Shown here: positions 19,770 to 29,309 of the stretch, piece after piece
Position numbering within the stretch: position 1 is the first letter of the stretch
Layout of the letters: each line of letters begins with the position of its first letter
From: Trichococcus pasteurii
GTDB lineage: Bacteria; Bacillota; Bacilli; Lactobacillales; Aerococcaceae
Reading direction: 5' to 3'
DNA: 64,000 bases
Assembly (NCBI RefSeq): GCF_900112935.1
Contig: NZ_FONM01000017.1
Coordinates: 1-64,000, forward strand
Position numbers and translations under genes: made by a program
The notes under the pieces: generated by a model
The model's database searches: none
What the model saw: only the letters and a program-made list of their open reading frames with translations
What the model was told of the DNA's origin: nothing

Positions 19770-20594
19770 TTACTTCCCACCTGTTGTGGCGATGCCTTCG
19801 ATGAATTGTTTTTGGAATATGATGTAAAGGATAATCATCGGGATGATCGCGATGACCGAGCCGGCCATCAGCTGCGGGTAGTTGGTCGTAAATTGTCCTT
19901 GCAGGCTGGCCAATCCAGCCGAAAGCGTCATTTTATCCTGAGACATGTTGACGACCAAAGGCCACATCAAATCCTTGAAAGCGAACAGCGACGTGAAGAT
20001 GCCCAAAGCCACCAAGCCGGAACGCGCCAGCGGCATATAGATGCGGTAAAATACTTGCCAGGTAGTCGCGCCATCAATCGTGGCAGCTTCCATCAGTTCG
20101 TCAGGCAATTTTATGAAGAACTGGCGCAACAGGAAGGTCCCGAAAGCGGAGACGATGCCCGGGATGACCAAAGCCGGGATTGAGTTCAAAAGACCCAGAT
20201 TCTGGACCAACAAATATTGCGGCGTCAGATAGATCTGTGAAGGGATCATCATCTGCGTCAGGACGATGCCGAAAAACAGGTTCTTTCCGGGAAAATCCAG
20301 TTTCGCAACCGCAAAGGCAGCCATCGCGCTGAAGAGCGTCGAAGTCAACACCCTGAAGACAATCATCAAACCGGTGTTGATGTAAAAACTGACGAACGGC
20401 AAGGAATTCCATACCGCTTTGTAGTTCTCGATCTGGAACACTTCCGGGAAAATTTGCGGCGGAATCTGCGTGGATTCGCTGATCGTTTTGCCTGAGGTCA
20501 GGACCATCCATAAGAACGGCACGACCATCAGCAAAGATCCGATGATCAGCACGATGTGGATCAGTGCTATCGTTTTATTCATTTTTGTCTGCAT
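19770..20594 (-). CDS. msmG: Sugar ABC transporter permease MsmG
   Basis: Inner-membrane subunit of a CUT1 oligosaccharide importer. 274 residues with about six transmembrane helices; the EAA loop that contacts the ATPase reads EAATIDGATTWQVFYRIYMPLA. The ATG follows the msmF stop by 12 bp. It pairs with MsmF; ATP is presumably supplied by the MsmK encoded at 11.7 kb. Confidence 0.92.
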   Translation of the reverse strand: MQTKMNKTIALIHIVLIIGSLLMVVPFLWMVLTSGKTISESTQIPPQIFPEVFQIENYKAVWNSLPFVSFYINTGLMIVFRVLTSTLFSAMAAFAVAKLDFPGKNLFFGIVLTQMMIPSQIYLTPQYLLVQNLGLLNSIPALVIPGIVSAFGTFLLRQFFIKLPDELMEAATIDGATTWQVFYRIYMPLARSGLVALGIFTSLFAFKDLMWPLVVNMSQDKMTLSAGLASLQGQFTTNYPQLMAGSVIAIIPMIILYIIFQKQFIEGIATTGGK

Positions 20595-20606
20595 GTTTAT
20601 TCACTC

Positions 20607-21548
20607 CTAGTCGTAGGTGACCCATTTTTTCTGCGCCAATAGCTGGATGCCGGTAAGCGCCATGATGATCAGCACCAGTGAGATGGCGACTGCTGAACCG
20701 TAGCCTTTGTCATTGAGCACGAAGGATTCATTGAAGAACATGTACACCAGTGACTGTGTGCTCTTCAGCGCCAAATTCGTGCGGTCGAACATCATGAAAA
20801 TGATGTCGAACACCTGCAGCGCACCGATGACGCTCGTCACGGAAACGAAGAACAATTGCGGTGAAAGCAACGGCAGTGTGATCGAGAAAAATTGTTTCAA
20901 AGGTCCGGCGCCGTCGACGACAGCTGCTTCGTAATATTCTTTCGGTATTTCCTTCAGACCCGCCAACAGCAGGATCATGTTGTAGCCGACATTCGTCCAG
21001 ATTCCGACGATGATGATCGACCAGATCGCCACCTCGGGATCCGTGATCCATAAGATGGAGCCGGAATAACCGAGTTTATCCAGCACCGCGTTGAGCAAAC
21101 CGTATTCCGAATTGAACAACCAGCGCCAAACCATCGCCACGGCAGCCGGGGCGGCAATCATCGGCAGGAAGAAGATGGTCCGGTACAGTCCGACCGCTTT
21201 TATCTTCGTGTTCATCAATACCGCAAAGAACAGCGACAGGACTATTGTGATCGGCACTTGGATGGCGGCGTAGAAGAAGGTGTTTTTCAATGATTGCCAG
21301 AATTCAGGATCTTGCAGCATCTGCAGGTAGTTATCCAGCCCGACAAAGGTTGAGGTGCCGAACGTACTCACGCTCTGGAAACTCATGTAAAGCGACTGGA
21401 ACAACGGGATAACGTTCAGGATCAAAAGCCCGATAAAGGTTGGAGCGATAAAAAACCAGCCCCACAGCGCCATTTTTCTTTTGCGTTCTTTTGCGGTCAC
21501 AGTGCGGAGCGTTTTTTCTTTAGGGATTGTTACATCCGATTTCATCAT
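20607..21548 (-). CDS. msmF: Sugar ABC transporter permease MsmF
   Basis: 313 residues with six predicted helices and a longer cytoplasmic N-terminus (KTLRTVTAKERKRK). The EAA loop is YEAAVVDGAGPLKQFFSITLPLL. It is the MalF-like partner of MsmG and lies 64 bp downstream of the binding-protein gene. GAGGTG precedes the start; a second ATG directly after the first is an equally good initiator. Confidence 0.92.
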   Translation of the reverse strand: MMKSDVTIPKEKTLRTVTAKERKRKMALWGWFFIAPTFIGLLILNVIPLFQSLYMSFQSVSTFGTSTFVGLDNYLQMLQDPEFWQSLKNTFFYAAIQVPITIVLSLFFAVLMNTKIKAVGLYRTIFFLPMIAAPAAVAMVWRWLFNSEYGLLNAVLDKLGYSGSILWITDPEVAIWSIIIVGIWTNVGYNMILLLAGLKEIPKEYYEAAVVDGAGPLKQFFSITLPLLSPQLFFVSVTSVIGALQVFDIIFMMFDRTNLALKSTQSLVYMFFNESFVLNDKGYGSAVAISLVLIIMALTGIQLLAQKKWVTYD

Positions 21549-21612
21549 ATTTCACCTCTATAGAATTGAAAGCCACTTATGGGCATATCCCCATAAGCGG
21601 CCTTCTATTTTG

Positions 21613-22887
21613 TTATTTTTCGTTCGCCAAGACTTCTTCAACACCAGCGACGATGTCTGCAGCCACATCTTTAACAGTCGTTGTACCGTCAAATACCGGC
21701 ATCAAAGCACTGTTTTCAACATCTTCCCAACGGGCTGTCTCTGCTGAATAAGGCTTGATGTATGCATTTTCCATTTGGTCCACATAGACCTGCATATTGA
21801 ATTGGCTGTATGCTTTTACGAATGTCTCTTCTGTTCCTTCATAAGCCGGGATAGCTGCGCCGTTCTCGCCTTGCAGACGCATCGCTTCCTCTGTTCCCAA
21901 GAATTCCACAAATTTCAAAGCCGCTTCTTCATTTTCTGTTGAAGCTGCAACGGAGTTCGCCAAGCCATTAAATAGTGTTGCTGCTTGTTTGCCTTTCGGT
22001 AATGGTGCAACATCAGCATTTGCAGCCGTATAGTCGTTGTTGGCCATTTCCCCAGTCATCCAAGATCCGAAGAAGCCCATTGCGCCGCGTCCTGATTGGA
22101 AGAAGGAAAGGTTCGTATTTTCAGCAAATTGGCTTTGTGTCGGCGACACGCCATGTTTCACGCTCAGATCCGCGTACCATTGCACGGCTTCGATTGTTTC
22201 ATCCAAACGGAAACCGGATTCGGTTTTGTCATCGGACAATACGTAGCCGCCGTTCTGGAAGATGAAGTTGTGGTAGCCTTCCTGTCTGTTCAATGGAGCC
22301 AGGATACCGTAGACGCCGTTATCGGGATCGTTCAACGTTTGAGCGGCTGCCAGCATTGTGTCCCAAGTCCAAGTTTCATCCGGATAGGCAACGCCGGCTG
22401 CGTCGAACAATGTTTTGTTGTACCATAGCCCGATTGTGTCATAGTCTTTCGGGATGCCGTAGAGAGCATCATCAGCGGAATACAATTCGACCAATTCTTC
22501 CGGGAAATGATCCAAGGAAGTTAGTTCGCTGTTTGCGTAGGTTTCCGACAAATCCATTAGGACGCCACCATTAGCATATTTCGCGATTTCGTTGGAATGC
22601 ATCCAGAATACATCCGGCATACTGTCACCTTTTGCGCCTGCTTCCAATTTGGTCCAGTATTGGTCCCAAGGCGTCACTTCCACTTTTACATCAATACCTG
22701 GATTCTCCGCTTCGAAAGCTTCTGCGATCGCTTCCATTCCCGGTTGTTGAATTTTGTCCCAGATGCTGTAAGTGATGGTCACATCACCGGAACCGCCTTC
22801 CCCATCGGAACCGTTTCCGCATGCACCTAAAACAAGTCCTGATAACAATACTGTAGCCAATGATACTTTCTTCCAATTCTTCAACAT
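21613..22887 (-). CDS. msmE: Sugar-binding lipoprotein MsmE
   Basis: Extracellular solute-binding protein of the importer. A basic start and hydrophobic stretch end in the lipobox LGAC (C23), after which a Gly/Ser/Asp-rich linker leads into a type-1 binding-protein fold of about 400 residues. Cluster with alpha-galactosidase and sucrose phosphorylase points to raffinose-family sugars or isomaltosides. GGTGGAG lies upstream of the ATG. It is the first gene of the operon and is preceded by a perfect cre-type palindrome. Confidence 0.93.
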   Translation of the reverse strand: MLKNWKKVSLATVLLSGLVLGACGNGSDGEGGSGDVTITYSIWDKIQQPGMEAIAEAFEAENPGIDVKVEVTPWDQYWTKLEAGAKGDSMPDVFWMHSNEIAKYANGGVLMDLSETYANSELTSLDHFPEELVELYSADDALYGIPKDYDTIGLWYNKTLFDAAGVAYPDETWTWDTMLAAAQTLNDPDNGVYGILAPLNRQEGYHNFIFQNGGYVLSDDKTESGFRLDETIEAVQWYADLSVKHGVSPTQSQFAENTNLSFFQSGRGAMGFFGSWMTGEMANNDYTAANADVAPLPKGKQAATLFNGLANSVAASTENEEAALKFVEFLGTEEAMRLQGENGAAIPAYEGTEETFVKAYSQFNMQVYVDQMENAYIKPYSAETARWEDVENSALMPVFDGTTTVKDVAADIVAGVEEVLANEK

Positions 22888-22991
22888 CTCTTCTCCACCT
22901 TTTCTTTAATCAATAATATTGTATAGTCGGAAACAAAGGAACTTCCAGATAACTGAGCAAAAACACATGAAATGTTCAAAAACAATCGATT

Positions 22992-23005
22992 TGTAAACGT
23001 TTACT
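22992..23005 (-). promoter_or_regulatory. cre site (CcpA operator) upstream of msmE
   Basis: TGTAAACGTTTACT matches the cre consensus throughout and contains a perfect 12-bp palindrome. It lies about 105 bp before the msmE ATG, where CcpA binding would repress the operon in glucose. Confidence 0.75.
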
Positions 23006-23107
23006 TGTTTTGATGTCTTAATAATACCAAATACGGGAGATGACCGATAGATATTCAGCCGTACAAAAACATACCTTTTTGTTGATTTTAAAAACTGCCG
23101 TTAAAGA

Positions 23108-23155
23108 TTATAATTGCAACCATCCCTTTACCTGTTTGAACGCCGCATACAGCAT
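23108..23155 (-). CDS. Possible 15-codon leader peptide in the msmE 5' region
   Basis: An ATG at 23155 preceded directly by GAGGAG opens MLYAAFKQVKGWLQL and a stop. A good AAAGGAG also serves an overlapping 11-codon GTG frame. The region is downstream of a candidate promoter (TATAAT at 23208-23213, minus strand). It may simply be chance. Confidence 0.2.
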   Translation of the reverse strand: MLYAAFKQVKGWLQL

Positions 23156-23207
23156 CTCCTCACGGATTGACCACTCCTTTCGCCTTCTTTAAGCTGGCTT
23201 GTTTTAA

Positions 23208-23233
23208 ATTATAGGCACTTGAAAGCGCATTCC
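23208..23233 (-). promoter_or_regulatory. Candidate promoter and second cre-like site of the msm operon
   Basis: TATAAT (minus strand, 23208-23213) is overlapped upstream by TGAAAGCGCATTCC (23220-23233, plus strand), which fits the cre consensus at 13 of 14 positions. No convincing -35 box is seen, as expected for a promoter needing the MsmR activator. Confidence 0.45.
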
Positions 23234-23287
23234 ATATAGTGCAATGTTTTAAATATCAGTCAAAATGTTGGATGCTGAATAGATAAG

Positions 23288-23349
23288 AAAAGGCTGGACC
23301 TGCCCGGAACCGATGCAACACCGGTTCCAAGCGGCCCGGCCTTTTTTTT
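23288..23349 (-). terminator. Terminator of msmR
   Basis: A long GC-rich hairpin: the outer arms pair GGCCGGGC with GCCCGG and CAGCC, the inner ones GGAACCG with CGGTTCC. TTTTCTT follows on the minus strand. Confidence 0.7.
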
Positions 23350-23367
23350 CCGACTTGCCTGATTGCC

Positions 23368-24204
23368 TTATTTGGTTTTGATTTTCTTGACGTACGCTCG
23401 CGGAGAGATCTGCATCTTGCTTTTGAAGATGCGCGTGAAACTCAAAGGATTCTGATAGCCGACCTTTTCGGCGATTTCAGCGATGCTGAGGTCCGTCGTT
23501 TCCAGGTATTCCCGGCTTTTCTGGATGCGGAAATCGATCAGATACTCATGCGGTGTCCGGTTTGTCGTTTTATGGAAAACGGCGGTCAAATAGGAGTCGT
23601 TCAGAGACAAGTCCTGGCTGATGTCGCCGATCAGAAATTCACTGTCCTGATACCTGTCTTTGATGATTTCGATTGCCCTTTTTGTGTATTCGACACCTTT
23701 ATTGATTTTCTCGATTTGTTTGATTTCAGCGCCATCCAGATCATGTGCCAGCATGCTCAAAAAGAGGTAAAGCTGCCCTTGCAGACGCAGCCGGGACAAC
23801 GTATCGAAAGGATTAGCCGCCATGATTTCCTGCAGCATCGCCTTCACTTGCCCGAAGTTCTTCACGTTCCCTACCGGGTGCGAGACCTGGAAACCGATGG
23901 CCGTCAGCAACGCTTTCAGATGTTCGCCCCTCATGCCGATCCAGTAATATTCCCAAGGATCCTCCTCATCCGCTTGATAATAAGTCATCACGTTCGGATA
24001 GATGATGAAGAATTGGCCTTCCTTCAGATTGAACCGGCTATTGCCAATCTCGAAGTAGCCTTTTCCCTTCATAATGATATGAATCAAAAAATATTCCCGG
24101 ACGGTCGGGCCGAAACTGTGGTTGGGAGCGCACTGCTCTTTTCCTTTGGTTGTGTAATAAAGATCCTTATAATAGATTTCTTCCTTGAAAAAATCCTCAT
24201 CCAT
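23368..24204 (-). CDS. msmR: AraC-family activator MsmR
   Basis: 278 residues. The N-terminal cupin-like sugar-sensing domain (about 1-150, with FGPTVREYFLIHIIMKGKG) is followed by two helix-turn-helix motifs, the second in SIAEIAEKVGYQNPLSFTRIFK. It matches the size and layout of MsmR/RafR activators of msm operons. The ATG at 24204 has GAGG eight bases upstream; earlier in-frame GTG and ATG codons overlap that site. It is transcribed in the same direction as msmEFG but has its own terminator. Confidence 0.88.
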   Translation of the reverse strand: MDEDFFKEEIYYKDLYYTTKGKEQCAPNHSFGPTVREYFLIHIIMKGKGYFEIGNSRFNLKEGQFFIIYPNVMTYYQADEEDPWEYYWIGMRGEHLKALLTAIGFQVSHPVGNVKNFGQVKAMLQEIMAANPFDTLSRLRLQGQLYLFLSMLAHDLDGAEIKQIEKINKGVEYTKRAIEIIKDRYQDSEFLIGDISQDLSLNDSYLTAVFHKTTNRTPHEYLIDFRIQKSREYLETTDLSIAEIAEKVGYQNPLSFTRIFKSKMQISPRAYVKKIKTK

Positions 24205-24426
24205 TTCCATCACCTCGGTCCCTTTTTATTTTTCCTGTTACTCCCATTATAGAAGGCCCCTTCGGCAATGGCAAACCCACGCTTGCCGCAACAACTCTCC
24301 TGATAAAAATCCGCCCTTTCGCATTCAACGATTGTTTTGTACAATGGGAAAAGCCGGGCTGATTCGTTCAGCCCCTAAAAACCTGAATAAGCCCATACCT
24401 TTACTACAGATTTGGAGGCACCACCC

Positions 24427-25188
24427 TTGAAAAAAATCATCCTATCTGCGCTGCTCCTTCCGCTTTTCCTGCTTTCCGCCTGCGCGACCGCACTGCCGGG
24501 GGAAGAAGTCCTACAGAACCTGATCAACCGTTCCGCCGACCTCGAAAGCTACCACCAGTTCGTCGCTTTCAGAACAACAACCACAAAAGAGGATCTGAAT
24601 GGCGTAACAACCGTGAACGAGCAGTACACAACCGCCGACGCGACGCTGTTCCCGGAAGAAAAGACCGGCTATGGAAAGCGGATAGACAAAAACAACCCTT
24701 ATCCCGCAACCAAATCCGAATTCTATGTGACCCCTGAAGTGGGTTACGTCCGGACCGACGATGCCGACTGGACCGCTTATGCCACGCCAGATGTTCCGTT
24801 GGCCAGCCTGCAGGTCTATCCGCTGGAGACGTTTATCGAATTGAGCCAAATCATTGAAGAATACGGCACCCTCGAACTCAAAGGGGATGAGTATTTGCTG
24901 AGCTTTTCCGGCAGCGATGACGCTCTGAACAAAGAGCTCAACTACCTGTTCCAAACACTGCCAACGGAAAAGACCGATTACGAGATCACTATCCATTTGG
25001 ATGCCGAAAGCTTTTATTTGACCGATTTCCGTTACCGTTCCACAGCCATTCATCCGGATCAGAAGACGACCGTCACGACGGAACTGACAGGCGAGTTCGA
25101 CCTGTACGATCAAGCCCAAAAACTGAAGCCCGTGCCTGATTTTGATGCCGCAGATACGACTGCCGCGACGACGGATTCCTCATTTTGA
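24427..25188 (+). CDS. Lipoprotein of unknown function (DUF6612-like)
   Basis: 253 residues starting at a TTG with GGAGG eight bases upstream. The signal KKIILSALLLPLFLLSAC ends in the lipobox LSAC. The mature part has an LppX/LolA-like look: repeated beta-strand segments (ESYHQFVAFRTTTTKE, EFYVTPEVGYVRTDDADWTAY), a helix, then further strands, resembling the DUF6612 group of Firmicutes lipoproteins. It stands alone between the msm locus and the GH78 gene. A TACAAT box with a weak -35 (TTCGCA, 24318-24323) precedes it. No specific role can be given. Confidence 0.7.
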   Translation: MKKIILSALLLPLFLLSACATALPGEEVLQNLINRSADLESYHQFVAFRTTTTKEDLNGVTTVNEQYTTADATLFPEEKTGYGKRIDKNNPYPATKSEFYVTPEVGYVRTDDADWTAYATPDVPLASLQVYPLETFIELSQIIEEYGTLELKGDEYLLSFSGSDDALNKELNYLFQTLPTEKTDYEITIHLDAESFYLTDFRYRSTAIHPDQKTTVTTELTGEFDLYDQAQKLKPVPDFDAADTTAATTDSSF

Positions 25189-25214
25189 CTATCCGAATCT
25201 TTCTTGACCAATCG

Positions 25215-25261
25215 AATAGGACCAATGATGAGTGCGCATGACGCCCATTATTGGTCCTATT
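25215..25261. terminator. Convergent-gene hairpin
   Basis: AATAGGACCAATGAT (25215-25229) pairs with 25247-25261 with one mismatch. It lies between the convergent lipoprotein and GH78 genes; T content after the stem is modest. Confidence 0.6.
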
Positions 25262-25281
25262 GTTATGTAAATGATTGATAG

Positions 25282-27834
25282 TTATTGACCATACGGCTCG
25301 CATATTTCATGATATCCGCTCTTTAACGCAATCTGCTCTCCGGATGGGAAAACTACTTGACATGTTGTGGAAACGGGCACATCGACTGCAATCGTCAGGC
25401 TATTTCCTTCGATTTTCCATTCCACTTCGATTTTTCCATAAGGAGTAATAGTGGATCCTTTCGCCCAAGTGATTCCGCCTCCGATCATCGGCTTCACCTG
25501 GAAAGAGCGGTAGCCACCCGTTACTGGTTCCAGCCCCAGCAGCCGTTTGTATAGCCAATCCCCTACCGCTCCATTCGCGTAATGATTGAAAGAAACCATG
25601 CCTCCTGCCGACTCTTCATTGGACTTTTTCCCTGACAGTTCCTCGATATTCACGGTTCCATCCGGGCGCAAAGCATCCCAACGTTCCCAGATTGTCGTCC
25701 CGCCGGCTTTGACTGCGTACAGCCAGGACGGGCACGTTTCTTGCAGCAGGAGCTCGTAGGCTTCCTCCAGCTTACCGTTGTCCGATAAAGCAAAGAGAAT
25801 GTAGGGAGTGCCTGTGAAACCAGTCGTCAGATGATTTTCCGCCTCTCGGATAAGCCGGCTCAAATTGGCCGCCATCTGCAAAGATTCTTTTCCGTCGACC
25901 ATATCGAAATGCAACGGCAGAACATATCCTGTCTGAAATTCCTGTTTCAGGTTTCCCTTCTCATCCGTAAAAGCTTTCCGGTAGGCAATGATGATTTTTT
26001 CTCTCAACGCTTCATAGTACGCCTGATCTTCTTTCCGGTCCAGCACTTCTGCAATTTGGCCCATGATACGGCAAGAGTTGGCGAAGTAGGCGGTGCCGAT
26101 CCACTTCCCCTTCTTCAGCCAATCCTTCACTTGTCCCTCGGGAGCAGCCCAGTCACCGAAGTGGAACGGAAACTGCCAAATATGGCTGTTTGTCGGTGAA
26201 GTGGCCAAAAACGAAGCCCACCACTTGGCAGCTTTCAAAAATCGTTGCATGGAAGCGTAATGCTCCTCCAGCACCTCCACTCTGCCTCCGGAAAGATACG
26301 CTGCCCAAGGAACGAGGATCGCACTGTCTCCCCAACACGAGCTGGCCATGGTCGGCCAATGATCCCCTGCCTTGGGGATCACCATCGGATAACCGCCTCC
26401 GCGACCTTGCTCGGAGCGCATATCCACCAGCCATTTATCGAAAAACCTGCTCATATCAAAGTTGTAGCAAGCTGTGGAAGCAAAGACAGCGATGTCTCCC
26501 GTCCATCCTTGGCGCTCATCCCGTTGAGGGCAGTCAGTAGGGATGTCCACAAAGTTGGATTTCCCGCCCCAGCGGATATTGCTTTGGAGCTGGTTCAACA
26601 ACGGATTCGAGCATGCGAACTGTCCGATTTCTTTCAGATCGGAGTGCAAAACAAAAGCTTCCAGCACAAGATCTTCTGGCGCGATACCGGACACGCCAAC
26701 ATAACGGAAGCCCATATAGGTCAGCTTAGGCGAATAGTGCTGCTCCCCATCCTTGCAGATGTAGGTGGCCGTTGCCTTGGCGGTGCGCAGCGATTTGACG
26801 AACAGTTCCTGTTCGACAAGCACTTCCGCGTGCCTGAAGACCAGCTTTTGGCCGTCTACCCCTTTTATCCTGGCGGAGATCACGCCCGCAAAATTTTGAC
26901 CGAAATCATAAATCCATTCCCCGCTTGGTGAGCGCTCCAGGCTGATGGGCCGCATCTTTTCCTGCCTTCTGACCGGCAATCCGTATTGGGCGATGATTTT
27001 GGGATCTTTGCGCGGCTTGGTGATGCCGGCACTTTTCCAACCGATTGCGTTTTCGCTGATGCGCGCATCATAAGTCTCTCCATCGTACCATTCGGCCATC
27101 CGGTAATTCCCTTCCAGGCTGACCATCCAAGTATCATCGGTAGCGACTGTCCGGGAAGAACCATCTTCATATTCAAGATGGATTTCAGCGAGGAGGGCCT
27201 GCCGGTCTGCACTGATTTTATTTTTGCGGATGTAGTTGAAGGCTCCTACTGCCCATCCGCCAGCGACAACAAAGCGGAGCTCGTTCGTCTCCTCCAACAA
27301 TCCAGTGATTTCATATGTTTGGTACTGGATCTGATTCAAGTAGGAAGTGAATCCTGGTGCAAAATAATCTTCCCCCACTTTCTTCCCGTTGAGACTCACT
27401 TCATAGACGCCCAAAGCGGTGCAGTTGATCCAAGCTCTCTTGATTTTCCCGGCAGCCTTAAATGACTTCAAAAAATTCATCGGGAGGGGGGACAATTTTT
27501 CGGGAACTTCATAGTCAAGATCCGTAATCCATTTGCCCGACCAAGGCGTATGCAGTCTTCCGGTCTGAAACACGGTAGCTGCCTTTGCGGATGCTCCGGA
27601 CTTTGTATAGGCTGTCACTTCGACTGTATATTCGGCAAAAGGTACCAAGGGCCCATCGTACCGGTTGTTGATTTGGTCTTTTGTGTTTACCTCCCAATCG
27701 TTCACCTTTATAAGCGCATGCGCAAATGCTTCCCCCGGTACATCGGAATACAAGGAAAAAGATAGGATAGGCGCCTTGTCGGTCACGCAACCCTTTTCCA
27801 AACCTTCAACTGTCAAACTGCTGATTCGTAGCAT
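25282..27834 (-). CDS. Alpha-L-rhamnosidase (GH78), locus 1
   Basis: Releases terminal L-rhamnose from plant glycosides. 850 residues: an N-terminal fibronectin-like domain, rhamnosidase N domains (about 100-400), an (alpha/alpha)6 barrel and a C-terminal beta domain. Catalytic regions are visible as DIPTDCPQRDERQGWTGD (E440) and TTIWERWDALRPDG (E717). No signal peptide, so it works on imported substrate. It is the last of four tightly spaced genes (GH3, dehydrogenase, transporter, GH78) and follows the transporter stop within a few bases. Confidence 0.93.
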   Translation of the reverse strand: MLRISSLTVEGLEKGCVTDKAPILSFSLYSDVPGEAFAHALIKVNDWEVNTKDQINNRYDGPLVPFAEYTVEVTAYTKSGASAKAATVFQTGRLHTPWSGKWITDLDYEVPEKLSPLPMNFLKSFKAAGKIKRAWINCTALGVYEVSLNGKKVGEDYFAPGFTSYLNQIQYQTYEITGLLEETNELRFVVAGGWAVGAFNYIRKNKISADRQALLAEIHLEYEDGSSRTVATDDTWMVSLEGNYRMAEWYDGETYDARISENAIGWKSAGITKPRKDPKIIAQYGLPVRRQEKMRPISLERSPSGEWIYDFGQNFAGVISARIKGVDGQKLVFRHAEVLVEQELFVKSLRTAKATATYICKDGEQHYSPKLTYMGFRYVGVSGIAPEDLVLEAFVLHSDLKEIGQFACSNPLLNQLQSNIRWGGKSNFVDIPTDCPQRDERQGWTGDIAVFASTACYNFDMSRFFDKWLVDMRSEQGRGGGYPMVIPKAGDHWPTMASSCWGDSAILVPWAAYLSGGRVEVLEEHYASMQRFLKAAKWWASFLATSPTNSHIWQFPFHFGDWAAPEGQVKDWLKKGKWIGTAYFANSCRIMGQIAEVLDRKEDQAYYEALREKIIIAYRKAFTDEKGNLKQEFQTGYVLPLHFDMVDGKESLQMAANLSRLIREAENHLTTGFTGTPYILFALSDNGKLEEAYELLLQETCPSWLYAVKAGGTTIWERWDALRPDGTVNIEELSGKKSNEESAGGMVSFNHYANGAVGDWLYKRLLGLEPVTGGYRSFQVKPMIGGGITWAKGSTITPYGKIEVEWKIEGNSLTIAVDVPVSTTCQVVFPSGEQIALKSGYHEICEPYGQ

Positions 27835-27836
27835 CT

Positions 27837-29288
27837 TTATTGCCTCCTTTCCTCAATCATTTTTTGTTTTTTGGTGATGTCTTTCTCCACGTCAATCAGA
27901 AACAACAGAAGAATCATGATGACGCCGGTAACGGTCTCCAGTCCCACAAAACCGAATGTAATGGCATCTTTTACGCCCTCATTCTGGGTCGCCACCAGTC
28001 TGCCGAGCTTATCGTAATGAGGAGCGACATAGCCGGAAGCCGAAAGCAGCGCGTTAAAAATGCCCAGGCATATCCCTCCCATGGTTACAGCAATGATGTT
28101 ATAGACAGACATCGCCACACCATCGCATCTATTGTTTGTCTTCCACTCGAGGTGATCCAAAACATCGGCAAATAGTGCCATGAACGTATAACTTACGGGC
28201 AAGACCCCGATATTTTTGATGACCTGGCCTGCCAAAAAGATCGGCATATTTTCCGGGAATGCCCAGCAGATTGCCCCTCCCGCCACAAAAAGGACGGAGC
28301 CTAAAATCATCGCATTTCTTTTGCCCATTTTCGTAGCGATCGGCCAAACCACCAACACCCCGATGCCCATCGGGATGCCGCCCAACAAGGAAATCAGCAT
28401 CTGGGTCTTTCCGTCATTGTAGGTGCCCAGTACATAGTTGCTGAAGTAAACTAGGCTCATATTCTTCATCAAGGCTCCTACCGTAAAAACCAAAAACAAC
28501 AATAGCGTCGCCAGCATAAATTTGTCCGAAAAAATGGCCTTCAGCTGATCCTTGTAAGAACCCGGGACGGACTGCGATTTGGCCGCCTCCTCGGTGACGC
28601 GTTCTTTCGTGAAAAAATACTCCGTCACCGTCAGCGGCAAAGCCAAGATGGAAAGGATACAGATCAGCAGGATCCACAGTTCCCTCTTCAGCCCGATCAG
28701 CGGCATGATCACCATCGGGAAAATGAAAGCAACCAATATTCCCGTGATCATCACAGCCGTTATTTGGTTGAAGACAGACAGCTTTCCTCGCTCCGCTGAA
28801 TTTCGGGTGGAAAGAGGCGCCATCAGGTTATGACTCATATTGAAGATGGTGAACGCGCAGGCATAATAGAGATTGTAAGAAAAAATTATCCAAATCACTT
28901 GGACCGTAAGACTGCTCTGCGGCACGACGACCAAAAGGATGCCCGATAACAGCAAAAGTGGCGCCGAAACCAAAAGCCACGGCCGGGCTTTACCTTGCCT
29001 GGTCTTCGTCCGGTCGATCCTGTAGCCCATGTAGATATTCACAAAAACATCAAGGGCTTTCGATGCAATCGGAAAAACGACCAGGAACAAGCCTCCCCAA
29101 ACAGTGGTCAGCTGCAGAACGTCCGTATAGAAAACATTCAAATAGGTAGCCAACACAGCGTTCAGAAGGAGTGCCCCGGCCGGTCCGATAAGGTAGCCGA
29201 GAAATTGCTCCTTTTTGCTGATCCGCTCTGTTTTGATTTTGGAATCCAAACCAGGATTCTGGAATAGGCCCAACAGTTTATTCATCAT
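27837..29288 (-). CDS. Glycoside-pentoside-hexuronide (GPH) family sugar transporter, locus 1
   Basis: A 12-helix secondary transporter, 483 residues, related to MelB/XynB-type cation symporters. The family feature [19 protein letters not shown] follows the second helix (about 78-96), and [26 protein letters not shown] sits in the central loop. The N-terminus is cytoplasmic and long. It probably imports the glycoside that the flanking GH3 and GH78 enzymes cut. ATG ATG at the start gives two possible initiators; GGAGAAGGACG lies upstream. Confidence 0.88.
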   Translation of the reverse strand: MMNKLLGLFQNPGLDSKIKTERISKKEQFLGYLIGPAGALLLNAVLATYLNVFYTDVLQLTTVWGGLFLVVFPIASKALDVFVNIYMGYRIDRTKTRQGKARPWLLVSAPLLLLSGILLVVVPQSSLTVQVIWIIFSYNLYYACAFTIFNMSHNLMAPLSTRNSAERGKLSVFNQITAVMITGILVAFIFPMVIMPLIGLKRELWILLICILSILALPLTVTEYFFTKERVTEEAAKSQSVPGSYKDQLKAIFSDKFMLATLLLFLVFTVGALMKNMSLVYFSNYVLGTYNDGKTQMLISLLGGIPMGIGVLVVWPIATKMGKRNAMILGSVLFVAGGAICWAFPENMPIFLAGQVIKNIGVLPVSYTFMALFADVLDHLEWKTNNRCDGVAMSVYNIIAVTMGGICLGIFNALLSASGYVAPHYDKLGRLVATQNEGVKDAITFGFVGLETVTGVIMILLLFLIDVEKDITKKQKMIEERRQ

Positions 29289-29309
29289 CGTCCTTCTCCT
29301 GTATCACTG

